Below are positions 1 to 6,979 of a DNA stretch of 12,136 nt, piece by piece (position 1 is the first letter of the stretch; each line of letters begins with the position of its first letter). Source of the stretch: Actinomycetes bacterium (GTDB lineage Bacteria > Actinomycetota > Actinomycetes > Propionibacteriales > Propionibacteriaceae). Where the stretch lies: the NCBI GenBank assembly GCA_023387135.1, contig JAEWIK010000315.1:1-12136 (forward strand), read 5' to 3'. The notes under the pieces were generated by a model. That model was not told the DNA's origin. It saw nothing but the letters and a program-made list of their open reading frames with translations, and did not search any database. The position numbers and the translations under genes were made by a program.

Positions 1-599
1 ACCTCCAGCAACTCACCATGGAGTCCAACGGCAAGGGCGTCCGCTCGGACGGCAAGCCCGTCACCACCGAGACCGGCGAGGTCTTCTGGGGCGAGCCCGG
101 CACCAACGGCCAGCACGCCTTCTACCAGTTGATCCACCAGGGGACGCAGCTCATCCCGGCCGACTTCATCGCCGTCGCCACGCCCGCGCACCCGCTGAAG
201 GACGGCGGTGCCGACGTCCACGAGCTGTTCCTCGCCAACTTCTTCGCCCAGACCAAGGCGCTCGCCTTCGGCAAGACCGCCGATGAGGTCAGGGCCGAGG
301 GCACCGCCGAGGAGATAGTGCCGGCGCGCGTCTTCCCCGGGAACCGTCCCACGACCTCGATCATGGCTCCCGCCCTGACCCCCGGCGTGGTCGGCCAGTT
401 GATCGCCCTCTACGAGCACATCACGTTCACCCAGGGCGTCGTGTGGGGCATCAACTCGTTCGACCAGTGGGGAGTGGAACTGGGCAAGCAACTCGCCCTG
501 CAGATAGCTCCCGCCGTCGCCGGCGACTCCGACGCCCTCGCCGCGCAGGACCCTTCCACGCGCTCGCTCGTCAGCTATTACCTCGCGAACCGCCGCTGA
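1..599 (+). CDS. pgi: Glucose-6-phosphate isomerase, C-terminal part (5' end outside window)
   Basis: Interconverts glucose 6-phosphate and fructose 6-phosphate in glycolysis/gluconeogenesis; cytosolic. The reading frame is open from base 3 ([11 protein letters not shown]), so the ATG at 18 is internal and roughly the first two thirds of a normal ~550-residue enzyme lies upstream of the window. Counting from that Met, the conserved [12 protein letters not shown] block carries the catalytic-base Glu at residue 26, the ring-opening His is in AHPLK at residue 58, and the second PGI signature [14 protein letters not shown] ends in the conserved active-site Lys at 157. The C-terminus ([14 protein letters not shown]) is normal and the stop is TGA. 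The fragment looks intact and functional. It is a housekeeping gene; the 182-base gap that follows suggests it is not part of the export operon downstream. Confidence 0.97.
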   Translation, partial: LQQLTMESNGKGVRSDGKPVTTETGEVFWGEPGTNGQHAFYQLIHQGTQLIPADFIAVATPAHPLKDGGADVHELFLANFFAQTKALAFGKTADEVRAEGTAEEIVPARVFPGNRPTTSIMAPALTPGVVGQLIALYEHITFTQGVVWGINSFDQWGVELGKQLALQIAPAVAGDSDALAAQDPSTRSLVSYYLANRR

Positions 600-718
600 T
601 TCTCCGGTGCCCGCAGGGACGAGAACGGGCGTCAGGAGGCGCCGGGAGGCGTCGTGCCTACCCAGCGCCACACCGGCGACCGCGGGGGAGTCGAATCGAT
701 CTGGAGCGCGTGGACGGA

Positions 719-724
719 TAGACT
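719..724 (+). promoter_or_regulatory. Candidate -10 box upstream of the export permease
   Basis: TAGACT fits the actinobacterial housekeeping TANNNT -10 consensus and sits in the 182-base gap between pgi and the permease gene. A weak -35 match (TCGATC, 697-702) lies 16 bases upstream. The predicted transcript would begin near 731 and leave a leader of about 50 bases before the ATG at 782. No strong terminator with a T-run is visible after pgi, so read-through cannot be excluded. Confidence 0.4.
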
Positions 725-781
725 CGCCCGGAAGGACCGGCTGGGCAACGGTCGAGGCAGGATGATGGAGACCCGACAGGG

Positions 782-1627
782 ATGAGTCTGGCCGAATACG
801 CGGCGAAGAGCGGGCTGCACCGGGTAGGTGCACGACCCCCGTTCTGGTCGTACCTCAAGCAGACGTGGGAACGCCGCGACTTCGTCGTGGCGATGGCGCA
901 GTTCAGGCTGCGGGCCTCGGTGGAGTCCAATCGACTGGGGGTCGGTTGGCTCTTCCTCGAACCCGTCCTCAACGCACTGATCTACGGCACCATCTTCGGC
1001 GTCATCCAGCAGGGCACCCGCGGCCCCGACTACCCCGCCCACGTCATGGTGGGCGTGTTCCTCTGGGGCTTCTTCTCCGCCAGCCTCGTGAAGGGCGCGA
1101 AGTCGATCACCGGCAACCAGTCGCTGGTGCAGTCGCTCGCCTTCCCCCGCCTCACGCTCCCGGCAGCCCAGATCATGGAAGAGCTCATCTCGCTCATGCC
1201 GGCCATCGCGCTGCTCGTGGTGATCCTGCCGTTCATGGTGCACTGGCCGACGCTCGAATGGCTCTTGTTCATCCCGCTGCTGCTGCTGTACTCGATGTTC
1301 AACGCGGGAGTGGCGATGATCGCCGCCCGCCTGACAGTGCACGTCCGCGACCTGACGCAGATCCTGCCGTTCCTGTCGCGCCTGCTCTTCTACACCTCAG
1401 GGGTGCTGTTCAACGTGAGCACCCTCTTCCAGGAGCACCCCTGGGTCATCAGGGTGTACGACTTCCACCCGATCTACCAGGTGCTGCAACTGGCACGCGG
1501 CATCTTCCTGAATACGAAGGTGTTCGATCCGATGTACTGGGGCTACTTCGCAGTCTGGTCGCTGCTCACCTTCGGGTTCGGCCTGGTGTTCTTCTGGGTG
1601 GCGGAGGAGCGGTATGGCCGTGACTGA
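782..1627 (+). CDS. ABC-2 type polysaccharide/teichoic-acid export permease (TagG/Wzm-like)
   Basis: Membrane subunit of an ABC exporter that moves a lipid-linked cell-wall polymer across the cytoplasmic membrane. The 281-residue protein has the family layout: a cytosolic amphipathic N-terminus (to about residue 50), the conserved stretch RLGVGWLFLEP entering the first membrane helix, then about six helices near residues 57-77, 87-107, 134-154, 158-182, 195-212 and 252-274. FPRLTLPAAQ at 121-130 matches the conserved FPR-x-LP loop of TagG/Wzm permeases, and the short basic tail EERYGRD is typical. The chosen ATG has GGAG at 767-770, 11 bases upstream. The stop overlaps the next gene, the partner ATPase, by 14 bases, so the two are co-translated. 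Teichoic acid as substrate is inferred from the CDP-glycerol transferase-like gene downstream; O-antigen or galactan-type export is the alternative. Confidence 0.93.
   Translation: MSLAEYAAKSGLHRVGARPPFWSYLKQTWERRDFVVAMAQFRLRASVESNRLGVGWLFLEPVLNALIYGTIFGVIQQGTRGPDYPAHVMVGVFLWGFFSASLVKGAKSITGNQSLVQSLAFPRLTLPAAQIMEELISLMPAIALLVVILPFMVHWPTLEWLLFIPLLLLYSMFNAGVAMIAARLTVHVRDLTQILPFLSRLLFYTSGVLFNVSTLFQEHPWVIRVYDFHPIYQVLQLARGIFLNTKVFDPMYWGYFAVWSLLTFGFGLVFFWVAEERYGRD
1603..1609 (+). promoter_or_regulatory. Strong Shine-Dalgarno inside the permease gene; start of ATPase ambiguous
   Basis: GGAGGAG lies within the last codons of the permease gene. It is 4 bases before the ATG at 1614 and 10 bases before an in-frame GTG at 1620. 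The longer ATG start is used here, but spacing makes the GTG (protein starting at residue 3) a real alternative. Confidence 0.6.
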
Positions 1628-2399
1628 ATCCTTCCCGCAGCACGCAGTGCCCGCCCCCGACGGACGCCGTCCTGTCGTGGTGGTGGACGACCTGCACGTC
1701 AAGTACAGGGTCTACGCCGGCGGGCGCGCCATCAAGGGCGGCCAGGGCGGCGGCCTGCTCGCCAAGCAGCGTCGCGGCATCAGGGAGGTCCACGCCCTCA
1801 AGGGCGTCTCCTTCGTCGCCTACGAGCACGAGTCGATCGGGGTCATCGGCTCCAACGGCTCCGGCAAGTCCACGCTGATGCGGGCCATCACGGGGCTCAC
1901 GCCACCCGAGTCGGGGGCCGTCTACGCGTCGTCCCGTCCCAACATGCTGGGGGTGGGGGCGGCCCTGCTCGGTGACCTGTCCGGCGAGCGCAACATCCTC
2001 CTCGGCGGCCTGGCGCTCGGCATCCCGCGCAAGGACGTCATAGCCCTGCGCGACGAGATCATCGACTTCGCCGACCTGCAGGAGTTCATCGACCTCCCGA
2101 TGCGCACGTACTCCTCGGGCATGCAGGCGAGGCTGAAGTTCTCGATCGCCACGATCAGGCACCACGAGATCCTCATCGTCGACGAGGCGCTGTCGGTGGG
2201 CGACAAGTACTTCCGCGCCAAGAGCGAGAGCCGCATCCGCGAGATCAAGGACAACGCCGGCACGGTCTTCCTCGTCTCCCACAGCCTCACGTCCATCCGT
2301 GACACCTGCACCCGCACGATCTGGCTCAACAAGGGCGAACTCATGATGGACGGGGACACCGAGACCGTCGTCGCCGCCTACGAGGAAGCGCGGCGCTGA
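1614..2399 (+). CDS. ABC transporter ATPase of polysaccharide/teichoic-acid exporter (TagH/Wzt-like)
   Basis: Nucleotide-binding subunit that powers export by the permease encoded just upstream. The 261 residues contain Walker A GSNGSGKST (79-87), the ABC signature YSSGMQ (166-171), Walker B ILIVDE (186-191) and the switch histidine H223 in LVSHS. The region between Walker A and the signature (GVGAALLGDLSGERNI) matches the polysaccharide-exporter subfamily, where GxG..(L)xGxENI follows the Q-loop position. The protein ends right after the catalytic domain, so it lacks the C-terminal carbohydrate-binding domain of some Wzt proteins and the long extracytoplasmic tail of Bacillus TagH. Recognition of a terminal sugar cap by this subunit is therefore unlikely. 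A Gly/Lys-rich segment at residues 36-56 precedes the first beta strand, as in related exporters. It overlaps the permease gene by 14 bases. Confidence 0.95.
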   Translation: MAVTESFPQHAVPAPDGRRPVVVVDDLHVKYRVYAGGRAIKGGQGGGLLAKQRRGIREVHALKGVSFVAYEHESIGVIGSNGSGKSTLMRAITGLTPPESGAVYASSRPNMLGVGAALLGDLSGERNILLGGLALGIPRKDVIALRDEIIDFADLQEFIDLPMRTYSSGMQARLKFSIATIRHHEILIVDEALSVGDKYFRAKSESRIREIKDNAGTVFLVSHSLTSIRDTCTRTIWLNKGELMMDGDTETVVAAYEEARR

Positions 2400-2409
2400 G
2401 GCAGTGAGT

Positions 2410-2429
2410 GGACGCCCTGGCGGGCGTCC
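2410..2429 (+). terminator. Perfect 8-bp hairpin between ATPase and transferase genes
   Basis: GGACGCCC, loop TGGC, GGGCGTCC starts 11 bases after the ATPase stop. No T-run follows, so it is not a classic intrinsic terminator. It could attenuate read-through or protect the 3' end of a processed permease-ATPase mRNA. Confidence 0.45.
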
Positions 2430-2443
2430 GTCCGAGGAACCGT

Positions 2444-2458
2444 AGGCGCCGGGCGCCT
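2444..2458 (+). other. Second perfect hairpin just upstream of the transferase RBS
   Basis: AGGCGC, loop CGG, GCGCCT ends 2 bases before the ribosome-binding stretch AAAGGA (2461-2466) of the next gene. With the hairpin at 2410-2429 it forms a tandem pair in a 73-base gap. Its position suggests an effect on mRNA stability or translation of the transferase; no ligand-binding fold is evident. Confidence 0.4.
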
Positions 2459-2472
2459 GGAAAGGACACTCG

Positions 2473-4395
2473 ATGAGCGACGAGGAACCCGTCGAGATCA
2501 CCGAGGAAGCCGACGCGGAGGCCAGTTCCGCCCAGGTCGCCGACGCGGCGCAGGCGGTGCGGATGGGCAACTCCTTCGAGTTCGCCAGGGCGGTGCTCGG
2601 TGACCCGCGCACCCCGCGCTGGCTGTCCTGGCTCGACACCGTCGCCGCCCGTGCCTACTTCCCGATCACCGGCGTGCTCTGGCTGGCGCTGGTCGTCTGC
2701 ACCCTCGCCGACTGGATCGTCGCGGGCGCCGTGGTCTTCGTCCTCGCGGGGCTGTTCGACTGGGTGGCGTCCCGCGGCTACGTGCGGGCGACCCTGCTGC
2801 TGCGCCGCGTGGGCGTGCAGTCGCACGTGAGGGTGGCGATCCGCGGCGTGCTGCTGATAGCGCTGCTCGCCGCCGACGGCCACTCCTCGCTCGCCGTCGG
2901 CGCCGCTGCCGTCCTGCTGGTGCTGGTGTTCGACGAGATAGTGAACTGGGCCTGCACGGCGTGGCTGACCACCAGGCAGCCGCCGCTGGAGTACCTCCCG
3001 GGTGGGCCGCAGCCGTCCGCCAGCGTGGCCTTCGCGCGTGCCTACTGCAGGTCGTCGTGGGCGGCGCCCGACACCGTCGCCCTGGAGGCGGCGCTGGGGG
3101 TCGCCGTGCTGGTGGCAGTCGTCACGGGAGCGGACGGGCCGCTGCCGGCGCTCATCGGCGCCCTGGTCCTGGGCGTGGCGGGGCTCGGCTTCACCGCCAG
3201 GTACGCCCTGGGAGTGCGCAACCTCGGCTCCCCGAAGGCCGCCAAGCGGATCCAGCAGGACCTGCTCGGCAAGCTCGACCGGCAGGCTCCCGTCGCCGTC
3301 ATCTACATGTCGGCGGACGCCGGCCAGTCGCTGTACATCCTCAACCAGTGGGTCCCCACCCTGGAGAGGTTGCCGCACCCGGCGTTCATCATGGTGCGCG
3401 AGGCCAGCCACCTCGCCCCGATCAAGCCGACCAGCCTGCCGGTGCTGTACGCGCCCAACACCCGGCACGTCGAGGACCTCTGCCGGCCGTCGGTGCGGGT
3501 CGCCTACTACCTCGCCAACGCGGGCAAGAACGTGCACCTGCTGCGGGAGGCGAGGATCAGGCACGTCTTCCTCAACCACGGCGACTCCGACAAGTCCACC
3601 TCGGCGAACCCCGTCTCCCGGGTGTACGACGGCGTCTGGGTGGCGGGGCAGGCGGCCATCGACAGGTACGAAGCCGCAGGCATCTCGATGCCCCGCTCGC
3701 AGTACGCGATAGTCGGGCGCCCGCAGGTGGAGAGCCTGCACGTCGGGCCGCTGGCGCCCGACGCGCCCCGGACGATCCTGTACGCCCCCACCTTCGAGGG
3801 CTACTACGAGGAGTCCAACTACTCCTCGCTGGAGCGCATGGGTCCGGCGATGATCAGGCGCATCCTCGACACGCTGCCGGACGTCAGGATCATCTTCAAG
3901 CCGCACCCCGCCAGCGGCGTGCAGCGGCCCGGCATGATCCAGGCGAGGATCGACATCGTCGCCATGCTGGCCGAGGCGCCGGGCAACCACCTCTACGTGG
4001 GGCCCGAGTCGTCGCTCACGCTGTACGAGTGCTTCGACCAGGCCAACGCCCTCATCTCGGACATCTCGAGCGTGGTCACCGACTTCCTCTACACCGGGCG
4101 TCCGCTCCTCACCTCGAACCCGCGCCGGCTCGACCTCGACACGTACAAGCGGACGTTCCCCACCCAGGGCGCGTCGTACATCCTCGAACGGGACCTGTCG
4201 AACCTCGACGCGGTGCTGGCCGACGCGCTCGGCCCCGACAGCATGCAGGCCGAGCGCCTGGCGATGAAGAAGTACGTGCTGGGCGACCTGCCCGAAGGGC
4301 CGACCGCCGCCTTCGTGGCGGAGGCCGCGCGGATCGCCGCCGAGGCCGAGGCGCACGCGGCGTCCATCGTGAACGAGTTCCGCGTCAAGGTCTAG
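2473..4395 (+). CDS. Membrane-fused CDP-glycerol:poly(glycerophosphate) glycerophosphotransferase-like protein (TagF superfamily)
   Basis: Probably polymerises or adds glycerol-phosphate (or another CDP-activated polyol phosphate) units onto a lipid-linked cell-wall polymer at the inner face of the membrane. The 640-residue protein begins with an acidic cytosolic tail (1-30), then about six hydrophobic segments (near 62-80, 82-98, 121-136, 138-160, 202-220, 224-246), then a catalytic domain from about 272. That domain shows the family's conserved points: HG in NHGDSDK (H369), KPHP (476-479, H478) and SDISSVVTDFLY (529-540), corresponding to the two catalytic/binding histidines and the phosphate-binding SD-x-SS motif of TagF-type enzymes. 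The start is fixed by AAAGGA, 6 bases upstream. Firmicute TagF attaches by amphipathic helices, so the N-terminal multi-pass domain is a difference. It follows the export genes on the same strand. Donor and product (glycerol versus ribitol or other phosphate) cannot be read from sequence. Confidence 0.88.
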   Translation: MSDEEPVEITEEADAEASSAQVADAAQAVRMGNSFEFARAVLGDPRTPRWLSWLDTVAARAYFPITGVLWLALVVCTLADWIVAGAVVFVLAGLFDWVASRGYVRATLLLRRVGVQSHVRVAIRGVLLIALLAADGHSSLAVGAAAVLLVLVFDEIVNWACTAWLTTRQPPLEYLPGGPQPSASVAFARAYCRSSWAAPDTVALEAALGVAVLVAVVTGADGPLPALIGALVLGVAGLGFTARYALGVRNLGSPKAAKRIQQDLLGKLDRQAPVAVIYMSADAGQSLYILNQWVPTLERLPHPAFIMVREASHLAPIKPTSLPVLYAPNTRHVEDLCRPSVRVAYYLANAGKNVHLLREARIRHVFLNHGDSDKSTSANPVSRVYDGVWVAGQAAIDRYEAAGISMPRSQYAIVGRPQVESLHVGPLAPDAPRTILYAPTFEGYYEESNYSSLERMGPAMIRRILDTLPDVRIIFKPHPASGVQRPGMIQARIDIVAMLAEAPGNHLYVGPESSLTLYECFDQANALISDISSVVTDFLYTGRPLLTSNPRRLDLDTYKRTFPTQGASYILERDLSNLDAVLADALGPDSMQAERLAMKKYVLGDLPEGPTAAFVAEAARIAAEAEAHAASIVNEFRVKV

Positions 4396-4439
4396 TCGGG
4401 CCCGACGCGGGGCGGGCTCACTCGAACCAGTGAGCGCCC
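4396..4439. terminator. Inverted repeats at the convergent junction, possible bidirectional terminator
   Basis: Two opposing genes end 23 bases apart. The junction holds the palindrome TCGGGCCCGA (4396-4405) and a stem-loop CTCACT / AGTGAG (4417-4422 with 4429-4434, 6-base loop) that includes the minus-strand stop codon and extends a few G-C pairs with one bulge. No T-run is present on either strand, so termination is inferred from position and structure only. Confidence 0.4.
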
Positions 4440-6841
4440 ATCCTCGCCTGTGACAGGCCGGAGATCACCGTCGCGCCCGGCGCGGGGCGTTCCAGCGCGA
4501 CGTTGCTGTGGTCGGTGGGCTGCAGCCTGGCGAAGTGGCCCTTGAGCACGATGTTGAGCGTCTCGTTGAGGCTGGCGCCGTACTCGTCGATCAGTTCCCT
4601 GGCGACCTCGCCGAAGCCCGCCTCCGCCAGCGCCACCGGGTCGATGACGGCGACCCGGGAGTCGAACGTCGTGCCGCCGTGACCGCACCGGGCGTGGGCG
4701 GCCGCGAGGAAGCGCAGCGCGCCGCGCCAGTCGTACGCCTGGCGGCTCGCGACCCGGCGGATCACCACCGAGATCTCCTGGTGCCCGTCGCGGATGTCCT
4801 CCCGCGCCGCGAGCGCGTGGCCGCCCAGGTCGAGGTCGAACAGGCCGTCCAGCGGACCCCTCACGACGGCGTCAGACGGCAGCAGCAGCACCCTGACCCC
4901 GGCAGGCAGCGAGTCGAGCACGCTGGCCAGCATGAGCGCCTGTTGCTGCTGGGCAGACCCTCGTTCCGGGACCGGCAGGTCCCTGATCCAGCGGACGGTG
5001 TCGGAGTGCTCGCCGCCGGGTCCCACCACCACGACCGCGGTCTGCGGCGCGTGTTCGGCCAGCGACGAGAGGAGTTCCTGGACCCCGCGCTCGCTGCGGT
5101 AGGGGGCGTCGACGACGACGAGGCGCGAGGCGAGCGGCGCCGGCGGGGAGGGCTGGGGGAGCGCGTGCGGCCTCAGTTCGAAGTCGTCGAGGAAGCGTTC
5201 GGCCTCGGCGACATCGCGCGCGCACAGTTGCCGCCACCTCGAGTAGACCTCGTCCTCGCCGGCGCCGTCCGCCAGCCAGCCGAGCACCGCCGACGACTTC
5301 GCCAGCAGCCCCTCACGCATGGCGTCGAAGGCAGCGTCGTCGAGTTCCAGCAGGCCGCCGTAGCTCACGTCGCTGCGGTTGGCGGGTTCGAACCGCACCC
5401 TGCAGCCGAAAGCTCGCGCCGCCAGGTAGCTGTGCAACCGCGACGTGACCACCTCGGAGTAGTCGGTGCCATAGGCAGCGACGTCGGCGGCCGCCAGCCG
5501 CAGCCCTGCGGCGAGCGTCGCTGTCCTGAGCTGCTGCCTGTCCTGATGGCGCAGCGGCGCGCCGTCGGGCACGCGTCCGGGATCGGCGGGGTCGACGAAG
5601 ACCGTGCCCGAGCGGGCCCTGTCGGGACGGGGGAATGCAGTGTCGACCGTCGTGCTGAGGCAGCCCGAGAAGAAGGCAGGGACGCCCGCCGTCCTCAACA
5701 GCGCCACCGTCTGCCAGTCGCGGCAGCCGACCGGGCCGTACCGCCTGAGGTACTCGACGGCGTGCTGCGTCAGGGCTTCGGGCTCTGCCAGGTGGAAGGA
5801 CAGGAAGATCGGGCGGAGAGCCGGGTTGAGCCGCAGGCCCGGGTCGGCGGAGAACGTCCGGTGCTGGTACCAGCCGTACAGGAAGGCCCAGGTGGGCTCG
5901 GGCAGCGCCTGCAGGGTGCTCGCCTCCTGCAGCACCTCGACGAGGTGGACCGTCGTCGGGGGCGACGGCACCTGAAGTTCCGTCCTGACCCTGCCTGCGA
6001 GCTCCTTGACCACGTCGACGAGGTCGGGATCGCCCACGAACTGCAGGCCGGTGTGCCGGGCGATGAGCCCCGCCGCAGCCAGGGTCTGGGTGTAGTCCCC
6101 GAGGTTGGGAGAGCGATGAGCAGGCTGCTTGAACTCCAGCAGGCCGAACCTGAAGCCTGCCGGCGGCTGCTCGGCCTCGGCCCGCCGTTCGCCGTCGCTC
6201 AACCAGGTGGCGAACTCGGCGGCGGCCCGGTCGACGCCCGCCGTCACCTCGCCCAACCTGCCGTCCTGGAGGGCGGCGAGGTACTCGCGGGCGACGTCCT
6301 CGCGCCCGACGGAGAAGGCGTGCCTGGCGATGTCGAGGCCGGTGCGGGCGCCGAGTTCGGGCCAGCCCAATTGCCGCACCAGGGTCGTCGCGGTCTCGGT
6401 GGCGTCGTCCCGCGCGACGGCGAAACCAGCGACGAAGTACTCGGGGCTGGCGGCGGCTATGACATCGAGACGGGTCAGGACGGCGAACTCGTCCCAGGCC
6501 TGTTCGGGGGCCGAACTGGACAGATGGGCCAGCCCGAGGACGGCCCGTCCGACCTCGGCGGTGACGGGGACCTTCGCGAGCGTGTAGCCCAGCCTCAGGG
6601 CGCCGGCGAGGTTTCCGCGCTCCAGCACGTCCCGCGCGGCGGTCAGCGCCGCCAGCGGGGCATCGGCGCCGGCCTGCTGGTAGTCGCCGTAGCGGTGCAG
6701 CCCCGTCCTCGCCAATTGCGGACCGACGAGGGCCGGCGGCTTGCCGGGCTGGCGGCCGTTGAAGCGGCGCAGCGCACCCCGCACCAGCCGCTTCGTCCGG
6801 CGCAGGACGACGGCGAACCAGGGGGGCGGAGCTGGAACCAC
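4418..6841 (-). CDS. Three-part fusion: helical N-terminus, polysaccharide pyruvyl transferase-like domain, divergent GT8-like glycosyltransferase domain
   Basis: An 807-residue protein, probably cytosolic or peripheral at the membrane, likely to modify a cell-surface polysaccharide. Residues 1-228 have a basic start and are Ala/Leu-rich helices resembling tetratricopeptide-type pairs. Residues 229-490 resemble the polysaccharide pyruvyl transferase family: FGLLEF...NLGDYTQTLAAAGLI at the front, GPVGCRDWQTVALLRTAGV (369-387) in the middle, and SRLHSYLAARAFGCRV (467-482) at the end. Residues 572-807 resemble GT8: GVQELLSSLAEHAP, VLLLPSDAVVRGPLDGLFDL, FDSRVAVIDP and LNETLNIVLKGHF. The usual DxD metal motif reads PSD (655-657) and the usual DQDxLN reads NETLN (759-763), so metal-dependent transfer is doubtful. 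The start is GTG with AGGA 8 bases upstream, inside a -10-like TAGGAT. It converges on the transferase gene, which suggests but does not prove a shared polymer. Confidence 0.72.
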   Translation of the reverse strand: MVPAPPPWFAVVLRRTKRLVRGALRRFNGRQPGKPPALVGPQLARTGLHRYGDYQQAGADAPLAALTAARDVLERGNLAGALRLGYTLAKVPVTAEVGRAVLGLAHLSSSAPEQAWDEFAVLTRLDVIAAASPEYFVAGFAVARDDATETATTLVRQLGWPELGARTGLDIARHAFSVGREDVAREYLAALQDGRLGEVTAGVDRAAAEFATWLSDGERRAEAEQPPAGFRFGLLEFKQPAHRSPNLGDYTQTLAAAGLIARHTGLQFVGDPDLVDVVKELAGRVRTELQVPSPPTTVHLVEVLQEASTLQALPEPTWAFLYGWYQHRTFSADPGLRLNPALRPIFLSFHLAEPEALTQHAVEYLRRYGPVGCRDWQTVALLRTAGVPAFFSGCLSTTVDTAFPRPDRARSGTVFVDPADPGRVPDGAPLRHQDRQQLRTATLAAGLRLAAADVAAYGTDYSEVVTSRLHSYLAARAFGCRVRFEPANRSDVSYGGLLELDDAAFDAMREGLLAKSSAVLGWLADGAGEDEVYSRWRQLCARDVAEAERFLDDFELRPHALPQPSPPAPLASRLVVVDAPYRSERGVQELLSSLAEHAPQTAVVVVGPGGEHSDTVRWIRDLPVPERGSAQQQQALMLASVLDSLPAGVRVLLLPSDAVVRGPLDGLFDLDLGGHALAAREDIRDGHQEISVVIRRVASRQAYDWRGALRFLAAAHARCGHGGTTFDSRVAVIDPVALAEAGFGEVARELIDEYGASLNETLNIVLKGHFARLQPTDHSNVALERPAPGATVISGLSQARMGAHWFE

Positions 6842-6848
6842 GCTTTTG

Positions 6849-6854
6849 ATCCTA
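6849..6854 (-). promoter_or_regulatory. Candidate -10 box giving a leaderless GTG start
   Basis: On the minus strand TAGGAT (TANNNT consensus) ends 7 bases before the GTG at 6841. A CTGACC -35-like element lies at 6870-6875 with a short 15-base spacer. Transcription would start at or next to the GTG. The same bases contain AGGA (6850-6853), so an ordinary SD read-out from a longer transcript is the alternative. Confidence 0.45.
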
Positions 6855-6949
6855 ACGGGGCGGGTTCGCGGTCAGCCCGGAACTGGAACCCGGCTGAGAC
6901 GGTCGAGCGCCCCACTGTCCCACCTCACGGCAGGACGCCGGCACGCCCG

Positions 6950-6969
6950 CACCGCAGGGGTCCGCGGTG
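6950..6969 (-). terminator. Hairpin downstream of the FN3-protein gene
   Basis: CACCGC / GCGGTG (6950-6955 with 6964-6969, 8-base loop) lies 11 bases past the TGA of the minus-strand gene ending at 6980. There is no T-run. It is a plausible but unproven terminator for the PLD-FN3 operon; the rest of the 138-base gap (6842-6979) shows only the promoter-like element next to 6841. Confidence 0.3.
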
Positions 6970-6979
6970 AAGGTCGTGC

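Noticed and set aside
600..781. Intrinsic terminator after pgi
   Set aside because: Only a weak 5-bp stem (GCCCG/CGGGC) with a 12-base loop and no T-run is visible, not enough to call.
1614..2399. ATPase as an importer or drug-efflux subunit
   Set aside because: It overlaps the gene of a TagG/Wzm-type permease and carries the polysaccharide-exporter style region between Walker A and signature; no binding-protein gene is nearby.
2341..4356. 671-codon minus-strand open frame opposite the TagF-like gene
   Set aside because: Arg/Gly/His-rich, motif-free translation overlapping the C-terminus of one real gene and most of another; shadow of the coding strand.
2961..4433. 490-codon plus-strand frame within the TagF-like gene
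   Set aside because: Low-information Arg/Ala/Gly sequence in another frame of a gene with conserved catalytic motifs; no RBS.
4508..6970. 820-codon plus-strand open frame opposite the pyruvyl transferase/GT8 fusion
   Set aside because: Composition is Gly/Arg/Gln/Val-rich with no recognisable domain, and it lies antisense to a protein with clear family motifs. It is a by-product of GC-rich third codon positions.
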